This document shows positions 17,338 to 26,786 of a stretch of 58,699 nucleotides of DNA, one piece after another. The stretch lies in the NCBI GenBank assembly GCA_042091375.1, contig JBELHO010000015.1, forward strand, positions 1-58,699. The letters are read 5' to 3'. Origin of the DNA: JBELHO01 sp042091375. Lineage in GTDB: Bacteria > Pseudomonadota > Gammaproteobacteria > Enterobacterales > Alteromonadaceae. The notes under the pieces were generated by a model that was not told where the DNA came from, did not search any database, and was given only the letters and a program-made list of their open reading frames with translations. Position numbers and translations under genes: made by a program. Numbering within the stretch: position 1 is the first letter of the stretch; each line of letters starts with the position of its first letter.

Positions 17338-19251
17338 TCAATAAAAAGGAATTGTCATGCCGCTCAGTTGCTCAAATAAATTAGACTGATGACCGGCTTT
17401 AAGGTGATATATTTGCTGATATGCTAAAACGCTTTTAACGTAATTTCGGGTTTCTTTAAATGGAATGGTCTCTATCCAGATATCTGCAGGGAGTTTTTTA
17501 TCAACCTGTAACCAAGTTTTAACTCGGTATGGGCCGGCATTGTATGCGGCAGTAGCTAATACCTGATTTCCCTTGTGTTTATCAAGTAGTTGTCGCAAAT
17601 ACATGGTACCTAAGTTGATGTTGTTTGTACTGTCAAGTAAATAGCTTGTCGCTAGGTTTTTATTCCCTATGAGTTGTTTTGCCGTATTGGGCATAATTTG
17701 CATTAGGCCTCTTGCTCCCGCTGCAGAATGTGCATCACTCATAAATGAACTCTCGCGACGGGTAACGGCAAATGCCCATGCCGGATCAATGCGATGCTTG
17801 TTGGCGTGATCCTGTATTTGTTGATCAAAAGCGCGAGGGAAACGCAAGTCAACATCGTCTAAATATCCTACTTGCGATAAGGTAAACACCCCTCTGTCAT
17901 ACCAACCTAGTTCATTGGCTAGGGTTGCTGCGACTAACTTCTCTCGTTTATTCAGTGTTGCTAACCAATAGTTCCATTCCAATCGCGCTTGGTGATAACG
18001 TTTTAATTGAAACAGCTCAAAAGCACGCTGACCAGCAGTATGAATAGAAGCCTGGGTCTTTTCAGCCTCAGTTATCGATAGTGGTTTATTTTCTAAAGCA
18101 ATGGGCAGTTCAAGTAAGCTAGCGGCGAGAAAACCATAGTAATGACGTTTTTTTGCCAGAGTTGTCAGCACTAACTCACCAGCAGAGCGCTCACCAGTTG
18201 CAACTAGGCTGCGGCCATACCAATATTGCCATTGCAAACTGCTGTGCACCTTTTCAGGCAGAGAGAGCAATTCCAGCTTAGTGGTTTGCCAATTGCTGTT
18301 TTGCAATAAATTGGCAATTCGCCATTGGACAATATGGCTAGTCAGTCTGTCAGGTTCAACTTTTTCCAGCCATAAATGCGCTGCGCTGTGGTTTTTGCTG
18401 GCCAACGCTAGGGCAAATTTTAAGGTTATCTGTTGTTGAGTTTCTCTGTTAAAACTCAATACCGACTTGGCTTTGTCGTATAACTCTATGGCTTTATTTT
18501 GATCTCTCCACACATAACGCTTTATTCCGTAGGCGAAAATTTGTGCTGCCTTTGCAGAGTCTGCAGGAAACCTAGATAGTACACTGATATACGCTGGATT
18601 CCTTCGCACTTTATGCCACAAACTAGCATAATATTGGTCTGCACTTGGCAGTAGCCCAGTTAGATAGGGGATCAAGGTATGTTGACCGCCATCAGCCGCC
18701 TTCTCAATGCGTTGCCATACAATTGCCGGTGTTTGATAGCCTGCATTTCGCCATACTTTAAACAAGGGATCACAAACTTTTGGTTGAGACTTACCCACCA
18801 GCCATAATTTTGTCACTTTCGGCAGTACTTTTACTTCATCAATACCGGAATTTAACTGATATAAATAATATCGACAGTTAAATTCAACATTACTTGAGGG
18901 TAAATAAAATTGTTGAAATAACTTTTGTTTATTTTTTTTGATTAAATATGCCAGCCATTTTTTTCGCAATGGCCAATCTAAAGGGGTCCGGCGATAGGTA
19001 TCTAGAAACTTGGCTATTTCATCTGTGCTAGCCAACGACATTTGAGCAATTAATCGCTTTTGATCTAAGTAAGGTTGTAACGGAAAGTCACTTAATTGTT
19101 GGTAAAGTGATTGATATTCCTTGCTATTGGCCTGCCAAACATGTTTTTCTGCCTGTTTAAATAAACTGCGCAGTATAGTGTTTTCATCTGCATAAGCGGA
19201 TATGGGACTATGCAAAAATATCAATATACTGGCAACAACTATCCGGGTCAT
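17338..19251 (-). CDS. slt: Soluble lytic murein transglycosylase
   Basis: 637 aa, the length of the Slt70 family (family 1A). A signal peptide (cut near AYA, residue 21) sends it to the periplasm, where it cleaves the MurNAc-GlcNAc bond to give 1,6-anhydro ends. A long alpha-superhelical U/L-domain region covers about 25-470. The C-terminal SLT domain has catalytic Glu500 in the ESS motif, GARGLMQIMP shortly after, and TAAYNAGPYRV near 565. It is a single gene with 83 bp to pepQ. Confidence 0.95.
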   Translation of the reverse strand: MTRIVVASILIFLHSPISAYADENTILRSLFKQAEKHVWQANSKEYQSLYQQLSDFPLQPYLDQKRLIAQMSLASTDEIAKFLDTYRRTPLDWPLRKKWLAYLIKKNKQKLFQQFYLPSSNVEFNCRYYLYQLNSGIDEVKVLPKVTKLWLVGKSQPKVCDPLFKVWRNAGYQTPAIVWQRIEKAADGGQHTLIPYLTGLLPSADQYYASLWHKVRRNPAYISVLSRFPADSAKAAQIFAYGIKRYVWRDQNKAIELYDKAKSVLSFNRETQQQITLKFALALASKNHSAAHLWLEKVEPDRLTSHIVQWRIANLLQNSNWQTTKLELLSLPEKVHSSLQWQYWYGRSLVATGERSAGELVLTTLAKKRHYYGFLAASLLELPIALENKPLSITEAEKTQASIHTAGQRAFELFQLKRYHQARLEWNYWLATLNKREKLVAATLANELGWYDRGVFTLSQVGYLDDVDLRFPRAFDQQIQDHANKHRIDPAWAFAVTRRESSFMSDAHSAAGARGLMQIMPNTAKQLIGNKNLATSYLLDSTNNINLGTMYLRQLLDKHKGNQVLATAAYNAGPYRVKTWLQVDKKLPADIWIETIPFKETRNYVKSVLAYQQIYHLKAGHQSNLFEQLSGMTIPFY

Positions 19252-19706
19252 AGTACTACCTTTACTGTGATCTATTTATTTTCAGTGTTTAGCTCGTTTT
19301 CTTACCAGCTATGCAGAGCATGGCACACAATAAAGTTACACCGCTGTTTTTAAGTAAGCTGATATTAAGAAAGTTATTGTTAGGTCAGCTGCCTTTTAAG
19401 TAACCTGTTGTTAATTACATTTATCAACAACACGGCTTTAATACAAGCCTGTTATGTCCACACCTGATGTATTTAAACGTCTTTTTTGGCAATATATTTA
19501 TTGGCACATCTGGTATTGGCAATAGCTTTTCACAATCTACTTAACAAAGTTGACAATACCTAAGCTTGCCTTAAGGTTATTCACCATTTAACAGCATAGC
19601 AAGCATTTTGATGGTGACAATCATATATTTTGTTATTTATTTTATTTCAGCTCAATTTGCTGAATGACTAGTATTGCTGATAACATAGCTGAAAAACGGT
19701 TAATCT
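19252..19706. other. slt to SPOR-protein intergenic region
   Basis: A 455-bp AT-rich gap between divergent genes. I find no reading frame of note and no tRNA. Three TTGGCA motifs recur at an exact 15-bp period (19486, 19501, 19516; listed separately). A TTGACA at 19550-19555 has no convincing -10 partner at normal spacing. Confidence 0.5.
19486..19530. repeat. Three TTGGCA repeats, 15-bp period
   Basis: TTGGCAATA, TTGGCACAT and TTGGCAATA start at 19486, 19501 and 19516, each exactly 15 bp apart. They do not have sigma-54 spacing. They could be direct-repeat sites for a regulator of the downstream SPOR gene or chance; I do not recognise the motif. Confidence 0.35.
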
Positions 19707-20711
19707 ATGTCTATGCGCTTACCACCAATACTTCTGACAATATCCTACCTATTTTGCTCTAGCGCCCTTGCTAATGACGCTCATCGCCTTGGTACTGCAA
19801 TTCAATACCACCTTGATCAGGACAGTGCCCCAGGTTTTAGCGCTTCTTATCAATGGCAATTTCACGAGTCAATTCTTTTCGATACCACTTACATTGATAG
19901 CAACGATATTACCGTCTACGACAACACAGACAGTCAATCGGGCAATTATAGTCAGTTGCTTTTAGGCGTTAATTTTCTCAAGCAGTACAATGATAATCTC
20001 TACATCACTGCAGGCAGTGGTATCGGTTATGTATTATCAAGCTCAAACCAAGCACTGATCAGCGAGCAAAAAATTTCACCTTATGTAAAATTGGCGGCAA
20101 ATTATGCTATTAGTAATAATTTTTCAGTTGAATTAGGTCAACTTACCCACTTTAACAGCGACCAATTAGCGACTAATCACGCCATCTTTTTCAGTGTGAA
20201 TTTTCGATTTGGCGATAAATTTTCTTATGCTCAAGCCAAGGTTAACAACAATACTTCTGTCAATAATAACGCAAAAGACGGCAATGCTAATGCCAACAAT
20301 TCTGCTAACATTTTTACTAGTTCAAATACCAATAGCGAACAAACAACTACTACTATTGCCTCTGCCGATATAACTCCGCCTGTGCAATCTCCGCTTTCGC
20401 AATCAACCGACAACGCTCAAGCGGCAATTGTCTTAGCTGATAAACAACCGGCAAAGGCTCATTGGTATGTGCAATTTGGCGCCTATTCCACTGCTGATAA
20501 CGCCAAAAGTGCTCTGCAGTTGTTATCCGCTAAAGCACCGATGGCAAAACTTGCTATATTAGAAAACAAAGGGTTGTTCTGTGTGGTCAGTGCAGCGCAA
20601 ACATCCAAGTTACAAGCAAGCCAACACCTTGACTTATTGAAAGCTAGCTACAAGATTAAAGGTTTTGTCAGTCAAATATCGGCAAATGACAGTAAAGAGC
20701 GCAACCAATGA
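19707..20711 (+). CDS. Outer-membrane beta-barrel protein with C-terminal SPOR domain
   Basis: 334 aa. A signal peptide ends at about residue 22 (SSALA before ND). Residues about 25-172 read as an eight-strand OmpA/porin-like barrel: alternating hydrophobic strands rich in Tyr/Phe, closing with HAIFFSVNFRFGDKF. A low-complexity Asn/Thr/Ser-rich linker follows (about 175-245). A SPOR domain covers about 249-326 (HWYVQFGAYSTADNAKSAL ... FCVVSAAQTSKLQASQHLDLLK); SPOR domains bind peptidoglycan stripped of stem peptides, often at division sites. A role linking outer membrane and wall is inferred. Its stop overlaps the tusA start as ATGA. Confidence 0.75.
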   Translation: MSMRLPPILLTISYLFCSSALANDAHRLGTAIQYHLDQDSAPGFSASYQWQFHESILFDTTYIDSNDITVYDNTDSQSGNYSQLLLGVNFLKQYNDNLYITAGSGIGYVLSSSNQALISEQKISPYVKLAANYAISNNFSVELGQLTHFNSDQLATNHAIFFSVNFRFGDKFSYAQAKVNNNTSVNNNAKDGNANANNSANIFTSSNTNSEQTTTTIASADITPPVQSPLSQSTDNAQAAIVLADKQPAKAHWYVQFGAYSTADNAKSALQLLSAKAPMAKLAILENKGLFCVVSAAQTSKLQASQHLDLLKASYKIKGFVSQISANDSKERNQ

Positions 20712-20953
20712 GCCCTTTTGCTAACGCCGATCAACAATTAGATGCAATAGGTTTACGATGCCCTGAGCCAGTGATGATGGTTCGGCTCGCCATCCGTAAA
20801 TTAGCGGTCAGTCAAACCTTACTGATCACCGCTGATGATCCTTCAACCACCAGAGACATTCCTAATTTTTGTCGCTTTATGGAGCATGAATTGCTTGCTC
20901 AACAAGTTGACCAGCGCCCTTACCAATACCTGATAAAAAAAGGAAGTAGTTAA
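20708..20953 (+). CDS. tusA: Sulfurtransferase TusA family protein
   Basis: 81 aa, the size of TusA (E. coli 81). The CPEP motif that contains the persulfide-carrying cysteine follows LDAIGLR near residues 12-22, and the LLITADDPSTTRDIPNFCRFMEHEL segment is typical. TusA relays sulfur from IscS to the TusBCD/TusE/MnmA path for 2-thiouridine in tRNA and to other acceptors. It overlaps the SPOR gene by 4 bp, an unexpected partner, so coupling may be only positional. A hairpin terminator starts inside its last codons. Confidence 0.92.
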   Translation: MSPFANADQQLDAIGLRCPEPVMMVRLAIRKLAVSQTLLITADDPSTTRDIPNFCRFMEHELLAQQVDQRPYQYLIKKGSS

Positions 20954-20965
20954 ACTACTTCCTTT
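20939..20965. terminator. Bidirectional terminator between tusA and glyS
   Basis: AAAGGAAGTAG and CTACTTCCTTT form a perfect 11-bp stem with loop TTAAA. It includes the tusA stop codon. On the minus strand the stem is followed by a run of seven T, so it serves glyS best; on the plus strand the T-tract is broken (TTTATTAATTTTT). Confidence 0.75.
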
Positions 20966-20992
20966 ATTAATTTTTCCACGTTTTTACAAAAA

Positions 20993-23065
20993 TTATTGCG
21001 CTTGTAATAATGAAATATCAGCTATGGCTAAAAAGCTATTTCTAATATCGTTAAGCAGCGTTAATCGATTTATTCTGACATCTTGGTCATCAGCCATTAC
21101 CATAACGTTGTCAAAAAATTCATCAATACTCGCTTTTAGCTCAGCTAAGGCAATTAATGCTGCTTGGTAGTCTTTATTTTCTGTCAATGGTACTACCCGT
21201 TGCTTGACCTCTAAAAAGACTTCAGCCAAGCTTTTTTCGGCTTGCTCACAGGCCAACTCTGCTGAAAATGTTGGATAAAGCTCACCACTAAATTTTGCAA
21301 GTATATTTCCTACCCTTTTATTTGCTGCGGCTAAGCTGTTCGCTGCCGTTAATCCTTTAAAATGGTTGACTGCTTTTATCCTTTGATCAAAATCCAATGG
21401 TGCATTCGACTTTCTAGCAAGCACTGCCTGAATCACATCAATGGCTACACCTTGTTCTTGATAAAAGGCTTTATAACGGCCAAGCACAAAGTCTAACAGT
21501 TGTTCTGCGGTGTTTTCATTGCTTAGTAGATCACCATATAAATCAATGCCCTTACTTACCAAATCACCGATATTTAGTGTTAACTTTTTCTCAATGATGA
21601 TACGAATGGTACCAATTGCAGCACGGCGAAGTGCAAATGGGTCTTTATCTCCCTTGGGTGGTTGATTGATGCCAAATATACCAACTAAGGTGTCAATTTT
21701 ATCTGCAATAGCCACTGCGCAACCAATATTGCCCTCAGGTAGCGCATCACCAGCGTAGCGAGGTCTATATTGGTCTTCTAACGCCTGAGCTACTTGCGCG
21801 GCTTCACCATCGTGCTGTGCGTAATATTTACCCATAGTGCCTTGCACTTGTGGAAATTCTAACACCATATCAGACAGTAAATCGGTTTTACTGAGGGATC
21901 CCGCGCGATATGCTTGCTCACTGTTTTCCTGTAATTGCTCAGCAATATATTTACTCAGTGCGGCAATACGCATTGACTTGCCGTGTAATGTCCCTAATTG
22001 CTTTTGAAACAGCACTGCTTTTAATCCATTTAACCTAGTTTCAAGTGATTGCTGTTGATCTTTTTTAAAGAAGAATTCAGCATCAGCTAATCTAGGTCTG
22101 ATCACTTTTTCATTACCTTGAATAATTTTTTCTGGTGATTTACTTTCAATGTTAGTAACAAAGATAAACTTATTTAACAACACACCCTGCTTATCAGTGA
22201 CGGGGAAGTACTTTTGATGATCTTTCATCGAGTAGATTAATGGCTCTGCTGGTACATCAAGGAAACTGGCATCGAAACTACCTAGCAAGGTGACTGGCCA
22301 TTCAACCAGTGCAGTCACTTCATCGAGTAAATCTTGATCAATCAGTGCTACGCCATCAATTGTCGCTGCAACATCGGCAATTTGTTGAGCAATCATTTTT
22401 TGTCTTTGTTGGTAGTCAACAATTACGTGTGCTTGCTGTAAAGCATCTTGATAATCATCGGCATGTTCGAGTGTCACCATACCCTGATGGTGAAATCTGT
22501 GACCTGTAACCTGTTTATTTGACTTTACTCCTAGTGCCTCACCAGCAATTAATTGTGCACCATACATCAATGTTAAGGTGTGTACTGGACGAATAAATTG
22601 GATCCGCTTTGCACCCCATCGCATAGGTTTAGCTATTGGCAATTTTGCTAACGCGATAGTTACTATCCCCGGCACCAATTGTGCGACAGTTTTACCACTT
22701 TGACTGGCTTGATGAAGTAACCATTCGCCTTTATCGGTCGTCAATCTTTGTGCCTGTTCTATGGTTATGCCATTTGATTTTGCCCAACCTAAAGCAGCTT
22801 TACTCGGCTGACCCTGTTCATCAAAAGCCACATTCACTGCCGGGCCACGCTTCTCAATTTGTTTATCGGCCTGCTTATCAATTAGCTGTTCGACTTTCAC
22901 CGCCATTCGACGAGGTGTTGCAAACCAGGTTATTTCTTCATAACTCAATTCTGCTTTATCAAGCTGTTGTTTTATTTGCTCAAAAAATGCTATCGCTAAT
23001 TTTTTTAATGCTTGTGGTGGTAACTCTTCAGTACCTAACTCTATTAATAACGTTTCAGTACTCAT
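20993..23065 (-). CDS. glyS: Glycyl-tRNA synthetase beta subunit
   Basis: 690 aa (E. coli 689). Partner of GlyQ in the alpha2beta2 class II glycyl-tRNA synthetase; the beta chain carries tRNA-binding and HD-like domains. The N-terminal LLIELGTEELPPQALK, the ATPRRMAVKV segment near residue 50, FEEFIFVTNI-like FIFVTNIES near 295, and DPFALRRAAIGTIRI near 470 are family marks. Its ATG overlaps the glyQ stop by ATGA, consistent with coupled translation of equal subunits. Confidence 0.97.
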   Translation of the reverse strand: MSTETLLIELGTEELPPQALKKLAIAFFEQIKQQLDKAELSYEEITWFATPRRMAVKVEQLIDKQADKQIEKRGPAVNVAFDEQGQPSKAALGWAKSNGITIEQAQRLTTDKGEWLLHQASQSGKTVAQLVPGIVTIALAKLPIAKPMRWGAKRIQFIRPVHTLTLMYGAQLIAGEALGVKSNKQVTGHRFHHQGMVTLEHADDYQDALQQAHVIVDYQQRQKMIAQQIADVAATIDGVALIDQDLLDEVTALVEWPVTLLGSFDASFLDVPAEPLIYSMKDHQKYFPVTDKQGVLLNKFIFVTNIESKSPEKIIQGNEKVIRPRLADAEFFFKKDQQQSLETRLNGLKAVLFQKQLGTLHGKSMRIAALSKYIAEQLQENSEQAYRAGSLSKTDLLSDMVLEFPQVQGTMGKYYAQHDGEAAQVAQALEDQYRPRYAGDALPEGNIGCAVAIADKIDTLVGIFGINQPPKGDKDPFALRRAAIGTIRIIIEKKLTLNIGDLVSKGIDLYGDLLSNENTAEQLLDFVLGRYKAFYQEQGVAIDVIQAVLARKSNAPLDFDQRIKAVNHFKGLTAANSLAAANKRVGNILAKFSGELYPTFSAELACEQAEKSLAEVFLEVKQRVVPLTENKDYQAALIALAELKASIDEFFDNVMVMADDQDVRINRLTLLNDIRNSFLAIADISLLQAQ

Positions 23066-23988
23066 GATTTTACCTCCTTATTAGCATCCTCAGTCTTACA
23101 CAATGGAAAACCTAACTCTTCGCGTTTTGTGTAATACGCTTGTGCACAGGCTTTAGATAAGGCTCTTACCCTTAAGATATAACGTTGTCTTTCAGTCACT
23201 GAAATGGCATGTCTAGCATCAAGTAAATTGAACGCATGAGACGCCTTCATCACTTGTTCATAAGCAGGTAATGCCAATCCGGCGGCTATTAATTTTTCAC
23301 TGTCCTGTTCACATTGGTCAAATGTTTTAAACAGTGCTGACACATCGGCATGTTCAAAATTATATGCTGATTGTTCAACTTCATTTTGGTGGAATACATC
23401 ACCGTAAAGTACTTTGCCCATAGGTCCGTCTGTCCACACTAGATCGTATATACTATCAACATCTTGGATATACATTGCTAACCGTTCAAGACCATAAGTT
23501 ATCTCGCCGGTGACTGGAGCACATTCCAAGCCCCCCACTTGCTGGAAATAAGTAAACTGGGTGATCTCCATGCCATTTAACCATATTTCCCATCCGAGTC
23601 CCCATGCGCCTAAAGTAGGCGATTCCCAATTGTCTTCAACAAAGCGTATGTCGTGTACCAATGGATCTATACCCAGTTCTTGCAGAGAATTTAGGTACAA
23701 TTCCTGAATATTATCAGGAGAAGGTTTTAACATGACTTGAAATTGATAATAGTGTTGAAGCCTGTTTGGGTTCTCACCATAACGACCATCTGTGGGTCGC
23801 CGACATGGTTGCACATATGCGCTGCTCATTGGCTCAGGTCCAACGGCTCGCAAGAAGGTCATTGGATGAAAGGTTCCGGCACCAACCTCTAAGTCAAGTG
23901 GTTGTACAATGACACACCCTTGCCGTGACCAATAATCTTGTAATTGTAAAATCAAACCTTGAAAAGTTTTTATGTTGAACGTGCTCAT
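23062..23988 (-). CDS. glyQ: Glycyl-tRNA synthetase alpha subunit
   Basis: 308 aa (E. coli 303). This subunit holds the class II catalytic core that activates glycine. Diagnostic segments: FQGLILQLQDYWSRQGC at the start, MTFLRAVGPEPMSSAYVQPCRRPTDGRYGENPNR around residues 43-76 and GWEIWLNGMEITQFTYFQQVGG near 130. First gene of glyQS. A TATAAT-like -10 (minus strand, 24030-24035) lies 42 bp before the start, without a good -35. Confidence 0.97.
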   Translation of the reverse strand: MSTFNIKTFQGLILQLQDYWSRQGCVIVQPLDLEVGAGTFHPMTFLRAVGPEPMSSAYVQPCRRPTDGRYGENPNRLQHYYQFQVMLKPSPDNIQELYLNSLQELGIDPLVHDIRFVEDNWESPTLGAWGLGWEIWLNGMEITQFTYFQQVGGLECAPVTGEITYGLERLAMYIQDVDSIYDLVWTDGPMGKVLYGDVFHQNEVEQSAYNFEHADVSALFKTFDQCEQDSEKLIAAGLALPAYEQVMKASHAFNLLDARHAISVTERQRYILRVRALSKACAQAYYTKREELGFPLCKTEDANKEVKS

Positions 23989-24332
23989 GAATGTCCGATT
24001 GCTATATTTTAGTAAAATTGACTAGGTGTATTATACTCGTTGTCTGAATATTAACCTAGTTCCCTTGTGTAATTAATTGAGTTTCAACTCTATTTTTAAC
24101 CTTGCATAGTTGCCTAGGCCAGTTGATATGTCCGGACACTAAATTCTATCCTACCACTTTGCCCTGTTTATCAACTAAACTGTTTTTATATTTACAAAAA
24201 ACTAACAATAAATTAATTTATCACTTTTTTAGTTTAATGCTAACTTATCAACAAAAAACCACTTTTTACAAAGTGGTTTTGATGTTACCCAACCTATATT
24301 AGGGTTTTATTAGGAAGAACTTAGGCCAATTA
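23989..24332. other. gyrB-glyQ intergenic region
   Basis: A 344-bp AT-rich gap upstream of glyQ and downstream of gyrB, both on the minus strand. It holds the gyrB terminator (24255-24280) and a glyQ -10-like TATAAT. The rest shows no gene or repeat that I can support. Confidence 0.5.
24255..24280 (-). terminator. Intrinsic terminator after gyrB
   Basis: Perfect 11-bp inverted repeat (AAAACCACTTT / AAAGTGGTTTT) with a 4-base loop. In the direction of gyrB transcription it is followed by a T-rich tract, 50 bp past the gyrB stop. Confidence 0.8.
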
Positions 24333-26777
24333 TTATATATCTAAATTAGCTACTTTAAGTGCGTTGTGTTCAATAAAGTTGCGTCTTGGCTCTACGTGAT
24401 CACCCATTAATGTGTTAAATAATTGATCTGCAGCAATGGCGTCTTCAATAGTTACTTGCAACATTCTTCTGGTTTCTGGATCCATTGTGGTTTCCCATAA
24501 TTGATCCGGATTCATTTCACCAAGTCCCTTATAGCGCTGTATATATTGTCCCCTTTTTGATTCTGCCATTAACCAATCTAAGGCTTGTTCAAAGCTAGTT
24601 ACTGGTTTTATCTTTTCTCCGCGTTTAACATAACCGCCTTCTTCTATTAAGCCGTTTATCGCAAGATTGAGTGACATTATTGCTGCAAACTCTTTAGATT
24701 CTACAAAGTCATAACTGCAGTTGTAGATTGTATCAATGCCATGCTTGCGCACAGTGAAACTTGGATAATATATATTCCTTTCTTGATCTTGTTTTATTTC
24801 AACAGAATAAATTGAGCCATTGCCATCTTGCTGCTCAAGCTGATCAATAATATCTTTTACCCATAACTCCACTTTACTTTTATCAGAAAACTGCTCTTTG
24901 CTTATATCTATGCTATATAACATTTTTTCTAATATATCTTCTGGAATTTGCCGTGACAAACGCTTAATTATATCTTTAGTGTTACGGAACTGATTGACTA
25001 AATTTTCTAAGCTTATACCCGACAGCGCTGGTGCAGATTCATTGACATGCAGCTCTGCATTCTCTAAAGCTAACGTGGTTAAATATTGGTTTAGTCCCTC
25101 GTCATCTTTAATATACCTTTCTTGTTTGCCTTTTTTTATTTTATACAATGGAGGCTGAGCAATATAGACATAACCCCTTTCCATTATTTCTGGCATTTGA
25201 CGATAAAAGAAGGTCAATAACAAGGTACGTATATGTGATCCATCAACGTCAGCATCCGTCATAATTATGATACTGTGGTATCTGAGTTTATCTGGATCGT
25301 ATTCATCTCGGCCTATACCACAACCCAATGCGGTGATCAGCGTACCGACTTCTTGTGAAGAAATCATTTTATCGAATCGCGCTTTTTCTACGTTGAGGAT
25401 CTTACCTTTTAGCGGCAGTATCGCCTGGTTTTTTCTATTGCGGCCTTGTTTCGCTGAACCACCCGCTGAGTCACCCTCCACTATATATAATTCCGATAGC
25501 GCCGGATCTTTTTCTTGGCAATCTGCAAGTTTACCTGGTAAGCCAGCAATATCTAATGCCCCTTTGCGTCGTGTCATTTCGCGTGCTTTCCTTGCCGCTT
25601 CTCTGGCTCTTGCTGCATCCACTATTTTCATAATAATAGTTCTAGCTACAGCTGGTTTTTCTAAAAGATACTCACCCAGCTTTTCGCCCATCGCTTGTTC
25701 TACTGCAGTTTTTACTTCTGAAGAAACAAGTTTATCTTTGGTTTGCGATGAAAACTTTGGATCAGGTACTTTTACTGATATAACTGCTGTTAGTCCTTCT
25801 CTAGCATCATCTCCTGAGGCATTTGTCTCAGTTGTACCGCCTTTTTTCGTTTTATTTAATCCCTCTTTAACCATATAACTATTTAGGGTTCGCGTTAATG
25901 AGGTGCGAAAGCCACTAAGATGAGTACCGCCATCTTTTTGCGGAATATTGTTGGTAAAACAATGAATGTTCTCTTGAAAACCATCATTCCACTGCATAGC
26001 GACTTCCACGACTATGCCATCTTCTCTTTCTAAATCAAAATAGAAGATTTCTTCATTAACTGGCGTTTTATTAGTATTCAAATAATCAACAAATGCCTGA
26101 ATTCCACCATCGAATTTAAAGTGATCTTCTTTACCTTCTTCTCTTTCATCTATTAATTTTATTGAAATACCAGAATTCAAAAAAGATAATTCACGGATCC
26201 GCTTAACTAATAAATCATAATGAAACATTACATCAGAAAAGGTGTCCGAACTTGGCCAAAAACGTACATCAGTGCCTGTGTGATCACTTTCACCAACTAT
26301 AGCCAGTGGTGCTTCCGGCTCACCCGCATGGTATAACTGCTCATAGAGTTTGCCATCACGACGAATGGTCAATTTAAGCTTTTCACTCAGTGCATTTACT
26401 ACCGAAATACCCACACCATGAAGTCCACCAGAAACTTTATAACCGGAGTCTTCACCGCCAAACTTTCCGCCGGCATGCAACACCGTCATTATTACTTCTG
26501 CGGCAGAGACCCCTTCTTCTGGATGAATTTCAGTGGGTATTCCCCGGCCGTCATCTTTCACCGATACAGAACCATCTAAATGTATTTTGACAATAATATC
26601 ATTACAATGACCAGCTAAGGCTTCATCAATTGAATTATCTAACACCTCGAATACCATATGATGTAAGCCAGTGCCGTCATCCGTGTCACCGATATACATA
26701 CCTGGTCTTTTTCTTACTGCGTCTAGACCTTTCAGTACTTTAATACTGGATGAGCCGTAATCATTTTCTATAGTCAT
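24333..26777 (-). CDS. gyrB: DNA gyrase subunit B
   Basis: 814 aa, close to the gammaproteobacterial length (E. coli 804), including the extra domain of about 170 residues between TOPRIM parts. It is the ATPase subunit of gyrase, which adds negative supercoils. GHKL ATP-binding motifs: EVLDNSIDEAL near 45, DDGRGIPTEIHPEEG near 75 and GGLHGVGISVVNALS near 117. TOPRIM motifs: EGDSAGGSAKQGR near 430 and DADVDGSHI near 505. Last gene of dnaA-dnaN-recF-gyrB, 9 bp after recF. Confidence 0.98.
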   Translation of the reverse strand: MTIENDYGSSSIKVLKGLDAVRKRPGMYIGDTDDGTGLHHMVFEVLDNSIDEALAGHCNDIIVKIHLDGSVSVKDDGRGIPTEIHPEEGVSAAEVIMTVLHAGGKFGGEDSGYKVSGGLHGVGISVVNALSEKLKLTIRRDGKLYEQLYHAGEPEAPLAIVGESDHTGTDVRFWPSSDTFSDVMFHYDLLVKRIRELSFLNSGISIKLIDEREEGKEDHFKFDGGIQAFVDYLNTNKTPVNEEIFYFDLEREDGIVVEVAMQWNDGFQENIHCFTNNIPQKDGGTHLSGFRTSLTRTLNSYMVKEGLNKTKKGGTTETNASGDDAREGLTAVISVKVPDPKFSSQTKDKLVSSEVKTAVEQAMGEKLGEYLLEKPAVARTIIMKIVDAARAREAARKAREMTRRKGALDIAGLPGKLADCQEKDPALSELYIVEGDSAGGSAKQGRNRKNQAILPLKGKILNVEKARFDKMISSQEVGTLITALGCGIGRDEYDPDKLRYHSIIIMTDADVDGSHIRTLLLTFFYRQMPEIMERGYVYIAQPPLYKIKKGKQERYIKDDEGLNQYLTTLALENAELHVNESAPALSGISLENLVNQFRNTKDIIKRLSRQIPEDILEKMLYSIDISKEQFSDKSKVELWVKDIIDQLEQQDGNGSIYSVEIKQDQERNIYYPSFTVRKHGIDTIYNCSYDFVESKEFAAIMSLNLAINGLIEEGGYVKRGEKIKPVTSFEQALDWLMAESKRGQYIQRYKGLGEMNPDQLWETTMDPETRRMLQVTIEDAIAADQLFNTLMGDHVEPRRNFIEHNALKVANLDI

Positions 26778-26786
26778 AGTTTAAAC

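Noticed and set aside
19501..19525. Sigma-54 promoter at the TTGGCA repeats
   Set aside because: The GG and GC elements are not at the required -24/-12 distance in any of the three phases.
22681..23067. 128-codon open frame opposite glyS
   Set aside because: Antisense shadow of the conserved glyS N-terminus; no family resemblance.
25267..25878. 203-codon open frame on the plus strand opposite gyrB
   Set aside because: Lies wholly antisense to a clear gyrB; composition is that of a reverse-complement shadow and there is no ribosome site.
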